Source: Anopheles merus (Eukaryota > Arthropoda > Insecta > Diptera > Culicidae). From it: a DNA stretch of 64,000 nt. Positions 42,437 through 53,630 of the stretch are shown here, one piece after another. Under the pieces are notes generated by a model that was given only the letters and a program-made list of their open reading frames with translations, did no database searches and was not told the origin of the DNA. Location: contig NC_054085.1 in NCBI RefSeq assembly GCF_017562075.2, positions 2,728,001 to 2,792,000 on the forward strand, read 5' to 3'. Position numbers and translations under genes: made by a program. Numbering within the stretch: the first letter of the stretch is position 1; each line of letters starts with the position of its first letter.

Positions 42437-43100
42437 GCCATGCCATCTAAAGAAGATATGTTGTGTGTGCTGGAGAACGTGAAAGTGCCGGTGCCTCCAA
42501 CCGCTACGATTGCTCAAATCCGCATGTTGTACGAGGAGCTATTTTATAGACGTCGCGTGGTAGCCGAACAAAAGCTTGCGCCCGAAGTAACGCATGAAAG
42601 TGTTGATACCGGCGATTTGGCGATAAAGCAAACGAATGACGAGCAAGAAATTGTCAAGACAGCTAATACTGGCGGGTTAGAGACGGAATTAGAAACACTA
42701 CAGAAGGAGTTGCAAAACTTCGTCAGAAAATCGCTATGTTGAAGTCATCTAACATCGCTTCGACTTCGCTAATATCATCATTACCACCATCGCTGCCTTT
42801 ACCTACAGCGCAGCCAGTATCGCAGTATCCTTAACATCGTCACCACCGCTGGCTGTGCCGTTACCTAGAGCGCTGCCAGTGTATGTACCCAACTTTGAAG
42901 ACTTCGTTGGAAAATTTAGTGGTGAAAGTGGAGCAGTAAGGGTGGAACACTGGTTTCGAGAATTTAAACAAGTATGTAGCTTGTACACACTAAACGACCA
43001 GCTGAAATTTTGCTGTATGCGCCGCCTGCTCACCGACACAGCAGTCATTTTTGCTAAAACCTCAGGCGCATGCACCTATGAGACACTGAAAGCTGACCTT
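42437..43100 (+). pseudogene. Gypsy-B gag, N-terminal part
   Basis: 42440-42742 begins MPSKEDMLCVLENVKVPV and ends in a coiled-coil-like LETELETLQKELQNF. After a frameshift, 42855-43100 carries a capsid-like block (VPNFEDFVGKFSGES, VEHWFREFKQVCSLY, KFCCMRRLLTDTAVIFAK, YETLKADL). The target CTT at 43098-43100 starts G4 MITE copy 2. Removing the MITE and one CTT restores ADL-IST in frame with 43640 onward. Confidence 0.78.
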
Positions 43101-43636
43101 GGGGCACTTTCCGTTTTAAGTTCGTAGGCTGATATTTAAGCCTGTCAGCTGTTTGCATTTTATAGCAGTTTTCGAGCAGCTATCTAAATGAGTATAATAT
43201 ACAGGTGGGCTTATCCCAAGGTGTATGAATTTAGAAGGCTGATTTTTATCGCTTCTGCTTCTGAATGAAGATTTTAAGAGTGTTTTGATTGTTTGTCAAG
43301 CCTCAAGAAAGCTTGTTTGAACAAAAGTTTTCACCCATCCTGTCAAAAAGTGATATTCAAATTTGGTTTTAAAAACATAATATGAGACCACCTGGACTAC
43401 ATACACTGTGATTCTAGATTACACCACGTCATCTCTTTTGCACCTTGGGGTAAATGTAAACAACACTGTGTTTTCGAGCAGGTACTCGAATCTAATTCTA
43501 GCTTTGAGGCTAGAATAATCTAGACTGAAAATTGCAGGCTATTTTTTTGTGTGGTTTTGTATGGAGTGTGTACATTATTTCAGCGTCCAACTGTCAAACT
43601 CCATACAAAAAACTAACTAGAATCGTGAAGGGCCCC
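43101..43636 (+). mobile_element. G4 MITE copy 2 (536 bp)
   Basis: Starts GGGGCACTTTCCG, ends GTGAAGGGCCCC, flanked by CTT at 43098-43100 and 43637-43639. Inverted relative to copy 1. It contains an open shadow frame (43532-43717) that is not a gene of its own. Inserted in gypsy-B gag without losing frame once removed. Confidence 0.9.
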
Positions 43637-43639
43637 CTT

Positions 43640-43818
43640 ATTAGTACTTCCACACCAAAAACTTCATTAGAAGAAGTGTTAAAAAAAACTAAGGGCACGA
43701 CATCTCTCGCAACATGAAAGCATCACAAGGTATGTGTTGGAAATGCAGCAAATAGCGGGCACCGTAATTCCAGAGGAAGACTTGGTCAATATTATAATTG
43801 GCGGAATCGATGATCCTA
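43640..43818 (+). pseudogene. Gypsy-B gag, middle part
   Basis: Reads ISTSTPKTSLEEVLKKTKG and, after a one-base shift, RYVLEMQQIAGTVIPEEDLV then GGIDDPI, ending at the TTAA target of piggyBac (43819-43822). The rest of the sentence, NTSSIRFAAKLLEHL, lies at 46131 onward. Confidence 0.75.
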
Positions 43819-46134
43819 TTAACACGTTGTTTGCCACGTCAGCCACTATGTGGCTGACGGGTTTTTTTCCGATCGGGCCACGTCACCCACATAGTGGCTG
43901 ACACATTACACATTGTAAAAGACGTGTTACAAGAGATAAATTTGCACGTATTTGATGGGTTCTTTCACAATGCTTTTCTTTCACGGTTATAATTTCTTAA
44001 AAAAATGATTAAAATATCAAAATGAGTTTCTATTAGGTTTTCATAAATAAATGAGAATGAGAATGAACAATAATTATAAGATCTTGGAGTTCATTTATTC
44101 ATCCTTTACTTTTGATGCACAATCTTAAAACGCTCATCACAAAGTTGAGGTTGATCGGGACAGTTTGGACAATACGTAAACGATCTTTTCACAGTTTCAC
44201 GTGCCTTTGATCTGCCCATGCTTTGCCTGTCATTGTTGTAGCATCGTTTGCATGCGCGTCGCATATTTTCCCCATTGGAATCTTGACGGATGGCTAAAAC
44301 ATGATTTTCTTGTTGCGGACTGGATTTGGTTGTGTTTTTGACAGGTATTTGTAGCAATTCCGATGCAATCATCTCCCTAAATTCTCTTATTCCGATGTTT
44401 CTCTTTGTTGCAGTTTAAAAACCACTAAGTCGTTTACTACAGAGGTTCCCAATAAAAGCTCGATTCCTAGCTTGCGGTACCATTTGACGCCTTTCCTTAT
44501 TGTTGTGGCATATGAGACCATTTGGTCCGAATAATCAATCCCACATTTTCCTTTGTTATAGTCTACTACAGCTAGTGGTTTTAGTTTTGTAGCAGGCTGA
44601 TTCGAGTAACATTTTTTTGTAGTTTGTACCATGTATGGAGCATGCTTCGTTGATAACATTCTTACGTAGCGAGAGTCTTTCCATATAACAACCACAGTTC
44701 CGTTTTCGTCTTCTTTTGCAATCATTTCATCTTTTTTTAATTTACAGTCCAAAACATGTCTTGGCATGGATTTTTTGTTATGCCGTAAGGTTCCTACATG
44801 TTGAGTTTTCCGATCTAAGCATGTTAAAGCCAGCTCATAGCTTGTGTAGAAATTCGCATCATATAATGTTCGTCCTTTTTCGAAAAGTTTTTCAGCAAGT
44901 TTTATACAAACATTATGAGCCAATCCAGTTTCTCTGATACCATCTAAAGACTTTCCAGAGTAAATTTTAGAAGCCCATGTGAATCCTTCGCTTGAACATA
45001 ACTTAAACATTTTAATTCCGTATTTGTGCGCTTTACTTGGAATGTATTGTCTAAAGATGAGTCTGCCACGGGTTTGCCTATTCCGCGACATAACGGTAGA
45101 TGGAAGCTTAAAATTGTATAATGTATTTTTGGACCAATAATTTGCCACTGGGTTTACTTTTACCAATCCCATCTATAGCAATAATCCAAGGAACTTTTTC
45201 ATTTCTGCCGAAATAGTTGGTTTCCATTTGCTCATTCGTGCTCCTTTTGATAATGTAGCATTATCCAACTTTTGTAAAGCATATTTGTTTGTTTGGGTTA
45301 CAATCATTTCAATGATTTCCTCGTCGACGAATAATTGAAACACGTTATAAGGTGTCATTTCCAAAGGCGGCAAACTTAACTGATTTTCTTCCACAAAAGC
45401 AAATGATTTTTTTCGACCCGTAAATTCACTCCATGCAGTTGATTGGATTGTGCTTTTTTGTTGCGGTGAGCCCTCGATTTCTTTCTTTTTCTAACTCCAA
45501 TTCTCTAAAAATGGAAGTGCAGATTCGTCACAATCACAATCAAACCATCGTAATTATCAGGCTCAGAATCAGAAGATACTAATCTGTTTCTAGTATTCTT
45601 TTTTGGTATTCTGATGTCTTCCTCATCGCTGCTCTGTGCTTCGATTAACTTTGGCATGATTGCTTCAAACATTTCTTGGGGTGATCAGTGAACCTTGCGC
45701 TTAAAAATCCGAAGTGCAACTAAAGTGATCAAAACAGCAGGTGTTCAACCCAGCGAAAAAAATCATCACCTCGTAGGGAAGCACACAGTTGAACAATTGA
45801 TTGTAGGTAAAAAGGAGGAATTCATAGAAGTGATTTTTTCAGAATCTGATACATCCGATTCCCTTGCAAGCAGTAGTTGTAGTCGGAATGTCACCGACTT
45901 TTGCGAGAGGTAAAGAAAGGGAAGGGAAGGGAGGGGAGGGGGGGTTCCAAGAATGAAATTCCATGGAATTAGCCCAACAAACGACATTGTGGAGCGACTG
46001 AGACAACAAAGAGAATTGGCGAATTTGATTTAAAGAAGAAAAAATGCAAAAGCAAATGCAATCGTTTCAAAGAGTGATTCCGTGGCCTGACGGGGCAGTT
46101 CAGTGGGCATGTATGGTGGCAGACAACGTGTTAA
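43819..46134 (-). mobile_element. piggyBac-type DNA transposon, inactive
   Basis: TTAA at both ends (43819-43822 and 46131-46134). The left terminus is TTAACACGTTGTTTGCCACG; the right is its imperfect inverse, GGTGGCAGACAACGTGTTAA. Just inside the left end are palindromic CAGCCACTATGTGGCTG blocks (near 43841 and 43894). Removing the element with one TTAA joins GATCCTA-TTAA-TACGTCA so that gypsy-B gag continues in frame. The minus strand carries a broken piggyBac transposase. Confidence 0.92.
44106..45671 (-). pseudogene. piggyBac-type transposase
   Basis: Minus-strand remnants. An acidic N-terminus (MPKLIEAQSSDEEDI, SSDSEPDNYDG) at 45671-45500 is broken by stops. 45394-45173: MTPYNVFQLFVDEEIIEMIVTQTNKYA and WKPTISAEMKKFLGLLL. 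45172-44387: YWSKNTLYN, GLAHNVCIKLAEKL, YDANFYTSYELALTCL, HVGTLRHNKKSMPRHVLDCK and DYSDQMVSYATTIRKGVKWYRKL, the DDE_Tnp_1_7 core. 44372-44106: a cysteine-rich C-terminal domain (CKRCYNND, YCPNCPDQPQLC). Breaks near 45173 and 44387 and N-terminal stops make it dead. A piggyBac transposase excises and inserts at TTAA. Confidence 0.9.
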
Positions 46135-46571
46135 TACGTCATCCATACGTTTCGCTGCAAAATTGCTCGAGCACCTTAAAACCATGCTTAAAAAATACGA
46201 AACTTTTTGTCAAACTCGTGGCGTGACTCCTACACCAGCTCCGTTACGCATTATGTCCCCAGCTCCGCCACGCAGCACTGGCCCTTCGCGTCAATGGGCG
46301 TAGAAAAACAATAATGAACCGGCCAGATGCTTTAACTGTTCTCAATTCGGCCATTATCAAAGCGCTTGCCCAATGCCACGCCGCCCCAAGGGATCCTGTT
46401 TTAAATGCCACCAAATGGGACATACACATCGAGAGTGCCGAAACTTCCAGCCCGTTACGTCTGCTGCGGTGCATCATCTGGGTTCCCATGGATTCAATGA
46501 GGAAACTGCGGACCAAATACTGCTTAGCGAAATTGAAAAGGTATGTGTTAGTTTTAATATCCAACATAAAT
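46135..46571 (+). pseudogene. Gypsy-B gag C-terminus, two CCHC zinc knuckles
   Basis: After piggyBac the frame continues with NTSSIRFAAKLLEHLKTML, then TPTPAPLRIMSPAPPRS (Pro-rich), a TAG at 46301-46303, and two knuckles, CFNCSQFGHYQSAC and CFKCHQMGHTHREC. FNEETADQILLSEIEK then leads to the CR1-D insertion site at about 46571. The sequence after CR1-D joins as QHK-WNEQTFLRSLFDTG, in frame. Confidence 0.78.
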
Positions 46572-47504
46572 TTTTTTTGTACGTCAGGTGTCCCTCAGGG
46601 TTGTGTGCTTAGTCCACTTCTGTTTTCTTTGTTCATCAATGATGTTTGTAATGTTTTACCTCCTGATGGTCATCTTCTTTATGCGGATGATATCAAAATC
46701 TTTTTACCTGTGTCTTCTTCTTCTGATTGTCTGAGACTTCAGCATTACCTCAATGCATTTGTTCATTGGTGTTCATCCAATTTACTTCGCCTGTGTCCCG
46801 AAAAATGTTCTGTTATTTCTTTCTCTCACTCTCTTTCTCCTGTTTTATTTAACTATACTCTCTCTAGCGCTTCCCTCTCTCGTGTTATGTCCATCCGTGA
46901 CCTTGGTATTATACTTGACTGTCGTCTTAACTTTAAACTGCAGCTTGATGAGGTGCTACTAAAAGCAAACCGAACCCTTGGGTTTATCTTACGTTTTACC
47001 TCTATTTTTAGAGATCAAAGCATCCTAAGAATCCTTTATTGTGCTTTGGTAAGGCCTATTCTTGAATATGCTAGTATCATCTGGAATCCTCCCACTATTG
47101 ATGGCTGTTCGAGAATTGAAAGCATTCAGCGCCTCTTTACCAGGATTGCTTTTCGTCGTTTGTTCGGTGCTGCCTCACTACCTCCCTATGAAACGCGATT
47201 GCAGTTATTCAATCTTCACTCTTTAAGCTTCCGCCGCCAAGTGTTTCAGGCTTGTTTTATTGGTGGCTTATTACTTTCTGCTACTGATGCTCCTGATTTA
47301 CTCTCGTCCATCTCGCTGTATGTTCCCTCTCGTTCTCTTCGTCCACGTGATCCTCTGTCAATTGAAACACGTCATACTCTTTATACTTTCAATGACCCTC
47401 TTCTGTCCTGTTTCAGATTGTTTAACCACTTTTACTATCTCTTTGATTTCGACTCCTCTCTTAACTCTTTCCGTAACCGTATTTTTTCTTCTAATTCCCT
47501 TTAA
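46572..47504 (+). pseudogene. CR1-D reverse transcriptase C-terminal half
   Basis: The frame begins at SGVPQGCVLSPLLFSLFIND, then LLYADDIKIF (catalytic YADD), LRLCPEKCSVISF, SIRDLGIILD, ILYCALVRPILEYASIIW, IESIQRLFTRIAF and ends FRNRIFSSNSL. It is open from the truncation point to TAA at 47502-47504 with no breaks, so the truncation is the only defect visible. Resembles CR1-A ORF2. Confidence 0.88.
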
Positions 47505-47747
47505 TTATTCTCCTTAGTTTTCTATTACTCTCTTTTTTTTGTTAAGTTTATGATAGTCTCTACGCTCTACCCTTGTTTTTTTCTTTTCTTTTTTGCTAGG
47601 TCAAGACTAGGTTAGTTAGGCTTAGTTTTTCATGAATCATTTTGTTTTTTTGTTAGTATTTAATTAGTTTTAAGTCCATTATATTTAGCCTTGATGGCAG
47701 ATATTGTATTAAATAAATGAAATGAAATGAAATGAAATGAAATGAAA
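46572..47747 (+). mobile_element. CR1-D: 5'-truncated CR1, T1-like with TGAAA tail
   Basis: A 1.2-kb non-LTR fragment encoding the RT C-terminal half and ending in six TGAAA units (47718-47747). Flanking gypsy-B sequence joins in frame when it is removed; an ATAAAT or AAATAAAT match at the ends may be target overlap. TGAAA repeats at the 3' end are reported for Anopheles T1 (from memory). Confidence 0.85.
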
Positions 47748-47754
47748 TAAATGG

Positions 47755-48021
47755 AACGAACAAACGTTTTTGCGATCACTTTTTGATACAGGCAGCCCTG
47801 TAAGTCTAATAGCAGACAATGTAGTACCAGGTATCTTTCCGCATCAACCTACCCCTTCTGAGTACCGAGGAGTAGGAAATACTATGCACACGACTTTAGG
47901 TCGAGTGGAGTGCAGGATCATAATTCGTAATATTAGTGTGAAACACTCGCTTATCATTTTACCTGCTAGAAGTATGCCTTGGCCATTCGTAATAGGTCGT
48001 GACCTTTTTAGAAAATTTTGA
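47755..48021 (+). pseudogene. Gypsy-B protease
   Basis: FLRSLFDTGSPVSLIAD starts it, with an intact D-T-G triad; the rest reads TTLGRVECRIIIRNISVK and PWPFVIGRDLFRKF, the flap and the end of a retropepsin. The stop at 48021 is followed by a deletion to the end of integrase. Gypsy-A carries the same end (PIIIGRDLL near 51880 on minus). Confidence 0.8.
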
Positions 48022-48149
48022 ATAATTCTTACACATTATTCAAGTATGATTCCCTTACATTTTGCTCGCGAACCGGAGGGTAATTCAAATTTCGAAAAGA
48101 TACCAAAACCTATTAAGTCTCTTGATGCAGGTGATCTGTTTAGCCACAT

Positions 48150-48365
48150 TTGTGTGTCGGAGATTATGTAGTAATGCGGAACTTTGATAGCAGCACTCAG
48201 CAGAATAAGAAGTTGATTCCTAAATATAAAGGTCCGTACATAGTCCATAAAGTATTGCCTAACGATCGCTATGACATTAGGGACATTGAGGGCGGTCCAA
48301 TAAATCAGATACCATATGATGGCGTATTAGAATACAACAAGTTGAAGAAATGGAGTGAGCCGTAA
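48150..48365 (+). pseudogene. Gypsy-B pol C-terminal end
   Basis: VGDYVVMRNFDSSTQQNKKL, then KYKGPYIVHKVLPNDRYDI and PYDGVLEYNKLKKWSEP. Matches the C-terminus of gypsy-A pol (ELVVIRHTDTTDSGNKKLN, FRGPYVIHKVLPHNRY) at 49095-49330, so these two elements are relatives. This is the nucleic-acid-binding C-terminal domain following integrase. Confidence 0.85.
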
Positions 48366-48426
48366 GAAATCGTTGAGGAAATTTGAATTACTAATATATT
48401 TACACATAAATTGAAGTCAATTTAAG

Positions 48427-48623
48427 TGTCAGGATAGCCGAGCTGTAGACATCTGGTAGATAATAAATACCTTTTTATCTGTAAGCACCTTGCATTATGC
48501 AAGCCCGCCATGCAATTGACCGCGATTTGCGAGGACGCGCGAGGGCTCGCATGCCATACAAGTTCACCGCCCCAGAGCCCTCGCATTAAAGAGCTTGCGA
48601 GCCTTGGTAGTTTTTTCACTCCT
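48427..48623 (+). repeat. 3' LTR of gypsy-B
   Basis: Starts TGTCAGGATAGCCGAGCTGTAGAC, then GTAGATAATAAATACC, GTAAGCACCTTGCATTATGCAAG. The start corresponds to the gypsy-A LTR start TGTTCAGGATAGCCGAGCTGTAAC (49074 on minus). The end is not certain; at 48624 a dispersed repeat begins. Confidence 0.7.
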
Positions 48624-48786
48624 AGTTTTAGCAGTTATAATTATAGCACCACGAGAGCAGGTATAACATTGCAAATTAAAGCTTACTAAACGCCCAAATT
48701 TTGAGATCTTATTTTGCAAAAATCCAAAAAATTTGGAAATGGAATCTTTTCGACAAATAACACAGTAAAAAAAATAATTTGTGAAT
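48624..48786 (+). repeat. Dispersed repeat, copy 2
   Basis: CTAGTTTTAGCAGTTATAATTATAGCACCACGAG, then AT-rich, matches 14858-15030. The gypsy-A LTR abuts its end at 48787. Confidence 0.65.
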
Positions 48787-49074
48787 TGTAACGACCAAGC
48801 GTTTTACGGGTAGCAGAAGGTTAATTGGCCGTTTTAATAATATTTAGCACGATTCAGAAGAGCACACAAAAAATTCTACGCAGAAGTCAGTGGCTTACGT
48901 CTGTTCAGTTCAATGTTGCGCCAAGAAGAGAGCTTTATTCTATGACAGTTCATCTAGCACACCGGGTGCTCCAGCGGTCAAGATATAACGCGTTTATACC
49001 GCTGCGTTTGGGGTTCGGGTTGAGTGCACAGTGGGCGATATTAGTCCGGACGTTACAGCTCGGCTATCCTGAAC
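48787..49074 (-). repeat. 3' LTR of gypsy-A
   Basis: Minus strand TGTTCAGGATAGCCG... to CGTTACA, 288 bp. It has a TATA-like GGTATAAACGCGTTATA near 48998 and AATAAA near 48935. Only this copy is present; the 5' end of the element is lost. Confidence 0.78.
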
Positions 49075-49094
49075 AATAAATTGCCCTCAATTTC

Positions 49095-51909
49095 CTAATC
49101 ACTGGACTCGGTCCAACGCCGCAACTTATTCACTTCTAGAACCCCATCGTAGGGTAGTTGCGTGAGTTGACACCCTACTACGTCACGTACCACGTACCTA
49201 TTATGAGGCAACACTTTATGAATCACATACGGTCCCCTGAACTTGGGATTGAGCTTCTTATTACCGCTATCGGTCGTATCGGTATGACGTATGACTACTA
49301 ATTCACCTTCTTTGTAACATTGTGGTGGTTTATGCTTCTTGCTAAAATAATCCTCATTCTTCCGTTGAGATTCTTCTATGTTTTCTAACGCTTTAGCCCG
49401 AATGGCTCCTAAGTCCCTAGACACTTGGTCAAATTTTTCGTCTAAGTGTTCGACTATTTCATCCGGAATCTTACCGCGTTGTTTAACACCAAAGAGCAAG
49501 ACAGAGGGGCAGAAGTTCGTAGATGTGTGGACGGTATTGTTTAGGGCATACTCGACTGATCGCAACTTGGACACCCAATCGGTCTGGTCTGGAGCATCGG
49601 ATAGCTTGCTAAGGATGGGACGCAAAACGCGGTTCACCCGTTCAACCTGTCCAATGGCTTGTGGGGATCCGGTGGCGTTGAGGACATGACTAATGTTATA
49701 CGATTCCAAAAAGTCCTCAAACAAGGTGGAGGTGAAACAAGTAGCACGATCGCTAACATTCCGCTTAGGGCGGTTATAGTAAGACATGTATTGAGAGAGA
49801 GCAGAACACACTTCTTTTGCATTAGTGGAAGAGGTTGGGTAAAGTTTGGTTAATTTAGTGAAAGCATCGATAACAACAAGTATGTACTTCTTGCGTAAAG
49901 GGGAACTAGGCAGTGGAACTAAATGATCGATATGGATTGTATCGAAGGGCAGAGGTTCTTTGGGGATGCTGTACATATTTCGGGCATTAGTATGATGAGG
50001 TGCAGAATAAACAATACACTTGAGGCAGTTCTGAATGAATTTGTCGATGATGGGCTTCATATAGGGGAACCAATAATGCTGACTAATGTTGCAAAAGGTT
50101 TTGTTAATGCCTAGGTGGCCAATTCGCTCGTGAGTGTGTCTAATTACGTTGTCGGCCATTTCCAAAGGGACATACAATTGAGGTTGACCATCAGGTATGT
50201 CGCGATAGACAAGCCCATCTTGAAGTAAGAATCCGTCAACTTCTTCTGATTCTAACCGATGTTTAAGAGCTTCGATAGATGGGTCACGTGTCTGAGCTAC
50301 TTGAAGCTGGAAGTCAAGGTCAATCTCACCGATGGAACCCACGGCTTCGGTGCGACTCAGTGCATCGACATGGGGCATAGAGGTACCTGAGCGATGACAG
50401 ATGGTGTAATCGTAATTTTCCAGAAACAAGGACCACCTGGCAATCTTAGCGGAAGCATTACGGTTCTTAAGGGTTTCAACCAGGGAGTTGCAATCGGTAA
50501 CTATTTTAATGGGGAGCCCATGAACATATGTGTGGAAGCGCTTAACAGCGTAAATGATGGAAAGAGTTTCAAGCTTATAACTGTGTAACTTGGACTCATC
50601 TTTTGAAGTGGTTTTGGAAAAGTAAGCGACAGGGTGTAATTTATTGTCGTCTTGTTTTTTAAGGAGTATGTCACCAAAACCAAAAGAACTCGCGACACAG
50701 TGTAATTCAGTTTCCCGCTTTGGGTCGAAGATGGAAAGAACAGGGGAATGAACAAGTTTGTCACATAGGGTTTCAAAAGCGTGTACGCAAGTTGAATCGA
50801 AATTAAATGTTTCATCCTTCTGAAGTGGGTTTGTCATAGGTTTGGCTATGCAAGAGAAGGAGGGAACAAAGCGTCGGAAATATGAAAACAACCCAAGGCA
50901 ACGCCTAAGCTGCTTCAGGTTAGTGGGCATAGGGTAATTGGTAAGTACTTGAATATGCCGATCAATAGGTTGAATTCCATTGAAATTAGCTTTGTAGCCC
51001 AAGTATTCTATTTCCTCGTGAGCAAATTTGCATTTATCAAGACGGAGTTCCAAATTGTTCTGTTTAATCCTTTCTAAGACAGATCGGAGAGTGGTAAGAT
51101 GTGAGTTAAGATCGGTGGAAGCGATGATGATGTCATCAAGATAAACGACTACTCTGCCATCATCAATAAATTCTCTTAAAATAGAGTTGATAAAACGTTG
51201 GAATTCGGAAGGGGCGTTGCGGAGACCGAAGGGCATTTTCAAATATTCAAACTGCCCGTCTGGGGTTACAAAAGAAGTGTAAGGGATGGATTCCTCACTC
51301 ATTGGGACTTGGTGGAAACCGCTTTTTAAGTCTAGCAAACTAAAGAATCTTTTCCCACACAGATGCTCCAAACAAGTCTCGATAAGGGGTAGGTAATCCA
51401 CACACATACGAACCACGCCGCTCTTTTTCCTAACGAGAACTAATGCGGAAGCATAAGGAGAATTGCTAGGGCGGATGATGTTTTCCGCTAGGAGTTTATC
51501 AACGATTTGTTTCACCTGTTGTCTTTCGCCATAAGAAAGTCTACGCGGCTTAGTGAATATCGGTGTATCATGGGTAAGATTGATTTTCATTGGATGTACG
51601 AGTGGTTTAGTGTTTGAAATATATTTGAGGTATGAATTCTCGATAACAGAAATAACAATTGAGCACTGCTCTAAGGATAGAGTACCTCCTAAATCCAGTT
51701 CATTTTCGGTTTCGATTATATCGAGCGAGCAAATACTCCCAATGGCATCTTCTAATTTTTCTGGAAGAGTTGTATCAACTTCTTCGAGTTCCGTTAACGG
51801 GGTTTTAGTATTACATGATTTTGAAAAAGATGAATAAGTAAGAGAGATGTGAAGAGATGGAAGAGAATTAAGTAAATCGCGACCAATAATGATAGGCCAC
51901 GCAATTCCT
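49095..51909 (-). CDS. Gypsy-A pol: RT, RNase H, integrase (5'-truncated)
   Basis: On the minus strand the frame is open from 51909 to the stop at 49095, about 937 codons, including 831 from the ATG at 51590. Start: WPIIIGRDLL, the end of the protease. RT: YGERQQVKQIVDKLLAENII, DLKSGFHQV, VVYLDDIIIAS (YLDD). RNase H: CVASSFGFGDIL and KIVTDCNSLVE. Integrase: H-x-H and C-x2-C arm (HTHERIGHLG, CLKCI), DTIHIDHLVPLP, VSDRATCFTS (D, with A where G is usual) and IGQVERVNRVL (E). The gypsy domain order with RT before integrase is clear. No stop in this stretch, but gag and the protease core are missing, cut off by CR1-B. Confidence 0.9.
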
Positions 51910-52023
51910 ATTATTATTATTATTATTATTTATTTAATCTTCAACGGGCCGTATGGCCTAATTAAAATGTAACAGTTCAATTAAAAAAAAAATACATAGC
52001 AAAAACAAGATTTGCATCGCAAT

Positions 52024-53617
52024 TTACTGCGGCCACGGCAAAAGCCGGAGACGTTCCTTGAAGCACTGAGTTGAGATGTCGAAGTCGAAGCAATCCGAGA
52101 CAGTGTTGAAGACAGCCGACATGCGGAACATAGGGTCAGACCGACCAGCACTGGAACGGGGTTGAGCGAGCCGTAGAGTTTCTCTAGACCTAAGTGTTCG
52201 GGATGGTGCATAGATATCGACTCGATGCAACAAAGGCGATGAGTCGATAGAGTCATTTAGCAATCCAGCGATGAAAAAGCACTGTGCATTGCGTCTTCTA
52301 ACCGAAAGAGGTTCAAGGCCTAGAAGACGGCACCGCGATCCTGCCAGGGAAGTAGGCGTAGGGCATATCTCGTGGGTTTACGTTGAATCGCCTCAAGTCG
52401 AGCAATTGAAGTAGCGGTAGTTGGGCTCCAGACTACGCACGAATATTCCAGAACCGAACGAACGATACAGTTGTACACAGCTTTGATGCACATGGGGTTG
52501 CTTTGATGCAATTCATTAGTTGTCCGGATAACCACGCCAAGTAATTGATTTCCTCTGGCTACAACGTCATCGATATGCTGGTTAAAGTTCAAACTAGAGT
52601 CAAGCAGAACGCCCAGGTCCCGCTGCGCAAAGCGATCGAAAACTTGTCAGCCACTCGCTCAATGTAGCTAGAGAGCAAAAATCAATAACGATAAAGTGAG
52701 GTGAAAGGGAAAAGAGGCGAGAAAGAGAACGTGGGTGTGAACTATTTTTCGGCCATTATCATTTTTGCGCCAACACGGTCGCGTACCGGAGCTTTTTTGT
52801 CAAAAAGAGACATACACAGACAGCGCGCTCTCTCGAACGACCGTAAACGCTTCAACCGATCAAGAGCTTCGATCGGTTCTTCGGACATTTCTGCTCGCTT
52901 TCTCGATCGGTTTCGGCGGAAAGCGAGTTAGAAAGCGAGCTCAAAAACTGCTCGATTTTGTTGTGCGGGGTCTTTGGCATGATTATGTCGATTAACTGCA
53001 GAGCCGTCCATGAAGTAGGTCCCAGTCACTGGGCTCCTGCATCGACTAAAAGACACACAGTAGCATTTCTCGATGCAGATAGTCAGTCCGTTACGCTTGC
53101 ACCACGAACAGAAAATTTCGATGCAGTCTTGCAGGAATGTACAATCACCTGTGTTGAGAATAGGCGCAAAAATTTTTGCGTCGTCGGCAAACAGACTGAT
53201 ACTGTCGGGAGGTAAAGCGAGGGTAACATTGTTGATAAACAATATGAAGAGAAGCGGGCCAATATTGCTTCCTTGTGGCACACCTGAGCTGCTGACTATT
53301 TCTTTGGACATGTGCTTATCAATTTTCACGATGTATGTGCGATTAATTAGGTAAGACTTAAGCCACTGTACGAGCGAGCTGGGAACTCCTAGCTTATCGA
53401 GTTTAGCGAGAAGAATTGCGTGTGGAAGAGAGTCGAATGCTGCTTTCAGATCTGTATAAATTGCATCGACTTGAACTCCGGCATCACTAGTGCAATAGGT
53501 TACAAATTCAACCAGGTTCGTGGTAGTCGACTTTTTTGGCACGAATCCATGTTGATACGGGCTTAGGTAGCTGCGGCATGCATGTAGCAGATTCTTGTAT
53601 ATCACTAGTTCGAACAC
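52024..53617 (-). pseudogene. CR1-B reverse transcriptase
   Basis: From 53617 on minus: YLSPYQHGFVPKKSTTTNLVE, IYTDLKAAFDSLPH, SSGVPQGSNIGPLLFILFIN, SLFADDAKIFAP (FADD), CIEKCYCVSFSR, GSAVNRHNHAKD, then the MITE, then LGVLLDSSLNFNQHI, VRSVLEYSCVVW, ARLEAIQRKPTRYAL, and C-terminal pieces to 52024 (DIYAPSRTLRSRE). Without the MITE, GCC AAA GAC joins CTG GGC in frame. Breaks near 52320 and the 5' truncation make it dead. Confidence 0.85.
52619..52970 (-). mobile_element. C3 MITE copy 2 (352 bp)
   Basis: CCCGCTGCGCAAAG at 52619, GTTGTGCGGG to 52970, flanked by GT at 52617-52618 and 52971-52972. Inverted relative to copy 1 at 41330-41693. Inserted inside CR1-B RT. Confidence 0.9.
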
Positions 53618-53630
53618 CTTGGCAATGGCA

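Larger units (their letters stand above)
42437..48623 (+). mobile_element. Gypsy-B: deleted Ty3/gypsy element with four nested insertions
   Basis: Plus-strand Ty3/gypsy. Gag is at 42437-43100, 43640-43818 and 46135-46571, then protease at 47755-48021, the pol C-terminus at 48150-48365 and the 3' LTR start at 48427. The RT, RNase H and integrase core between 48021 and 48150 is deleted. Nested in it are G4 MITE copy 2, piggyBac and CR1-D; its 5' LTR region also carries the CsRn1-like gypsy and G4 MITE copy 1. C-terminal residues closely match gypsy-A at 49095. Confidence 0.8.
51910..53630 (-). mobile_element. CR1-B: 5'-truncated CR1 relic with nested MITE
   Basis: Minus-strand non-LTR fragment ending in TAA/AAT repeats at 51911-51935, inserted in gypsy-A pol near the protease/RT boundary. 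It carries C3 MITE copy 2 at 52619-52970. RT pieces are at 52976-53617 and 52024-52592. 5' end about 53630. Confidence 0.8.

Noticed and set aside
43819..45704. piggyBac right end at TTAA 45701
   Set aside because: That end does not match the left terminus; the TTAA at 46131 does, and it restores the gag frame.
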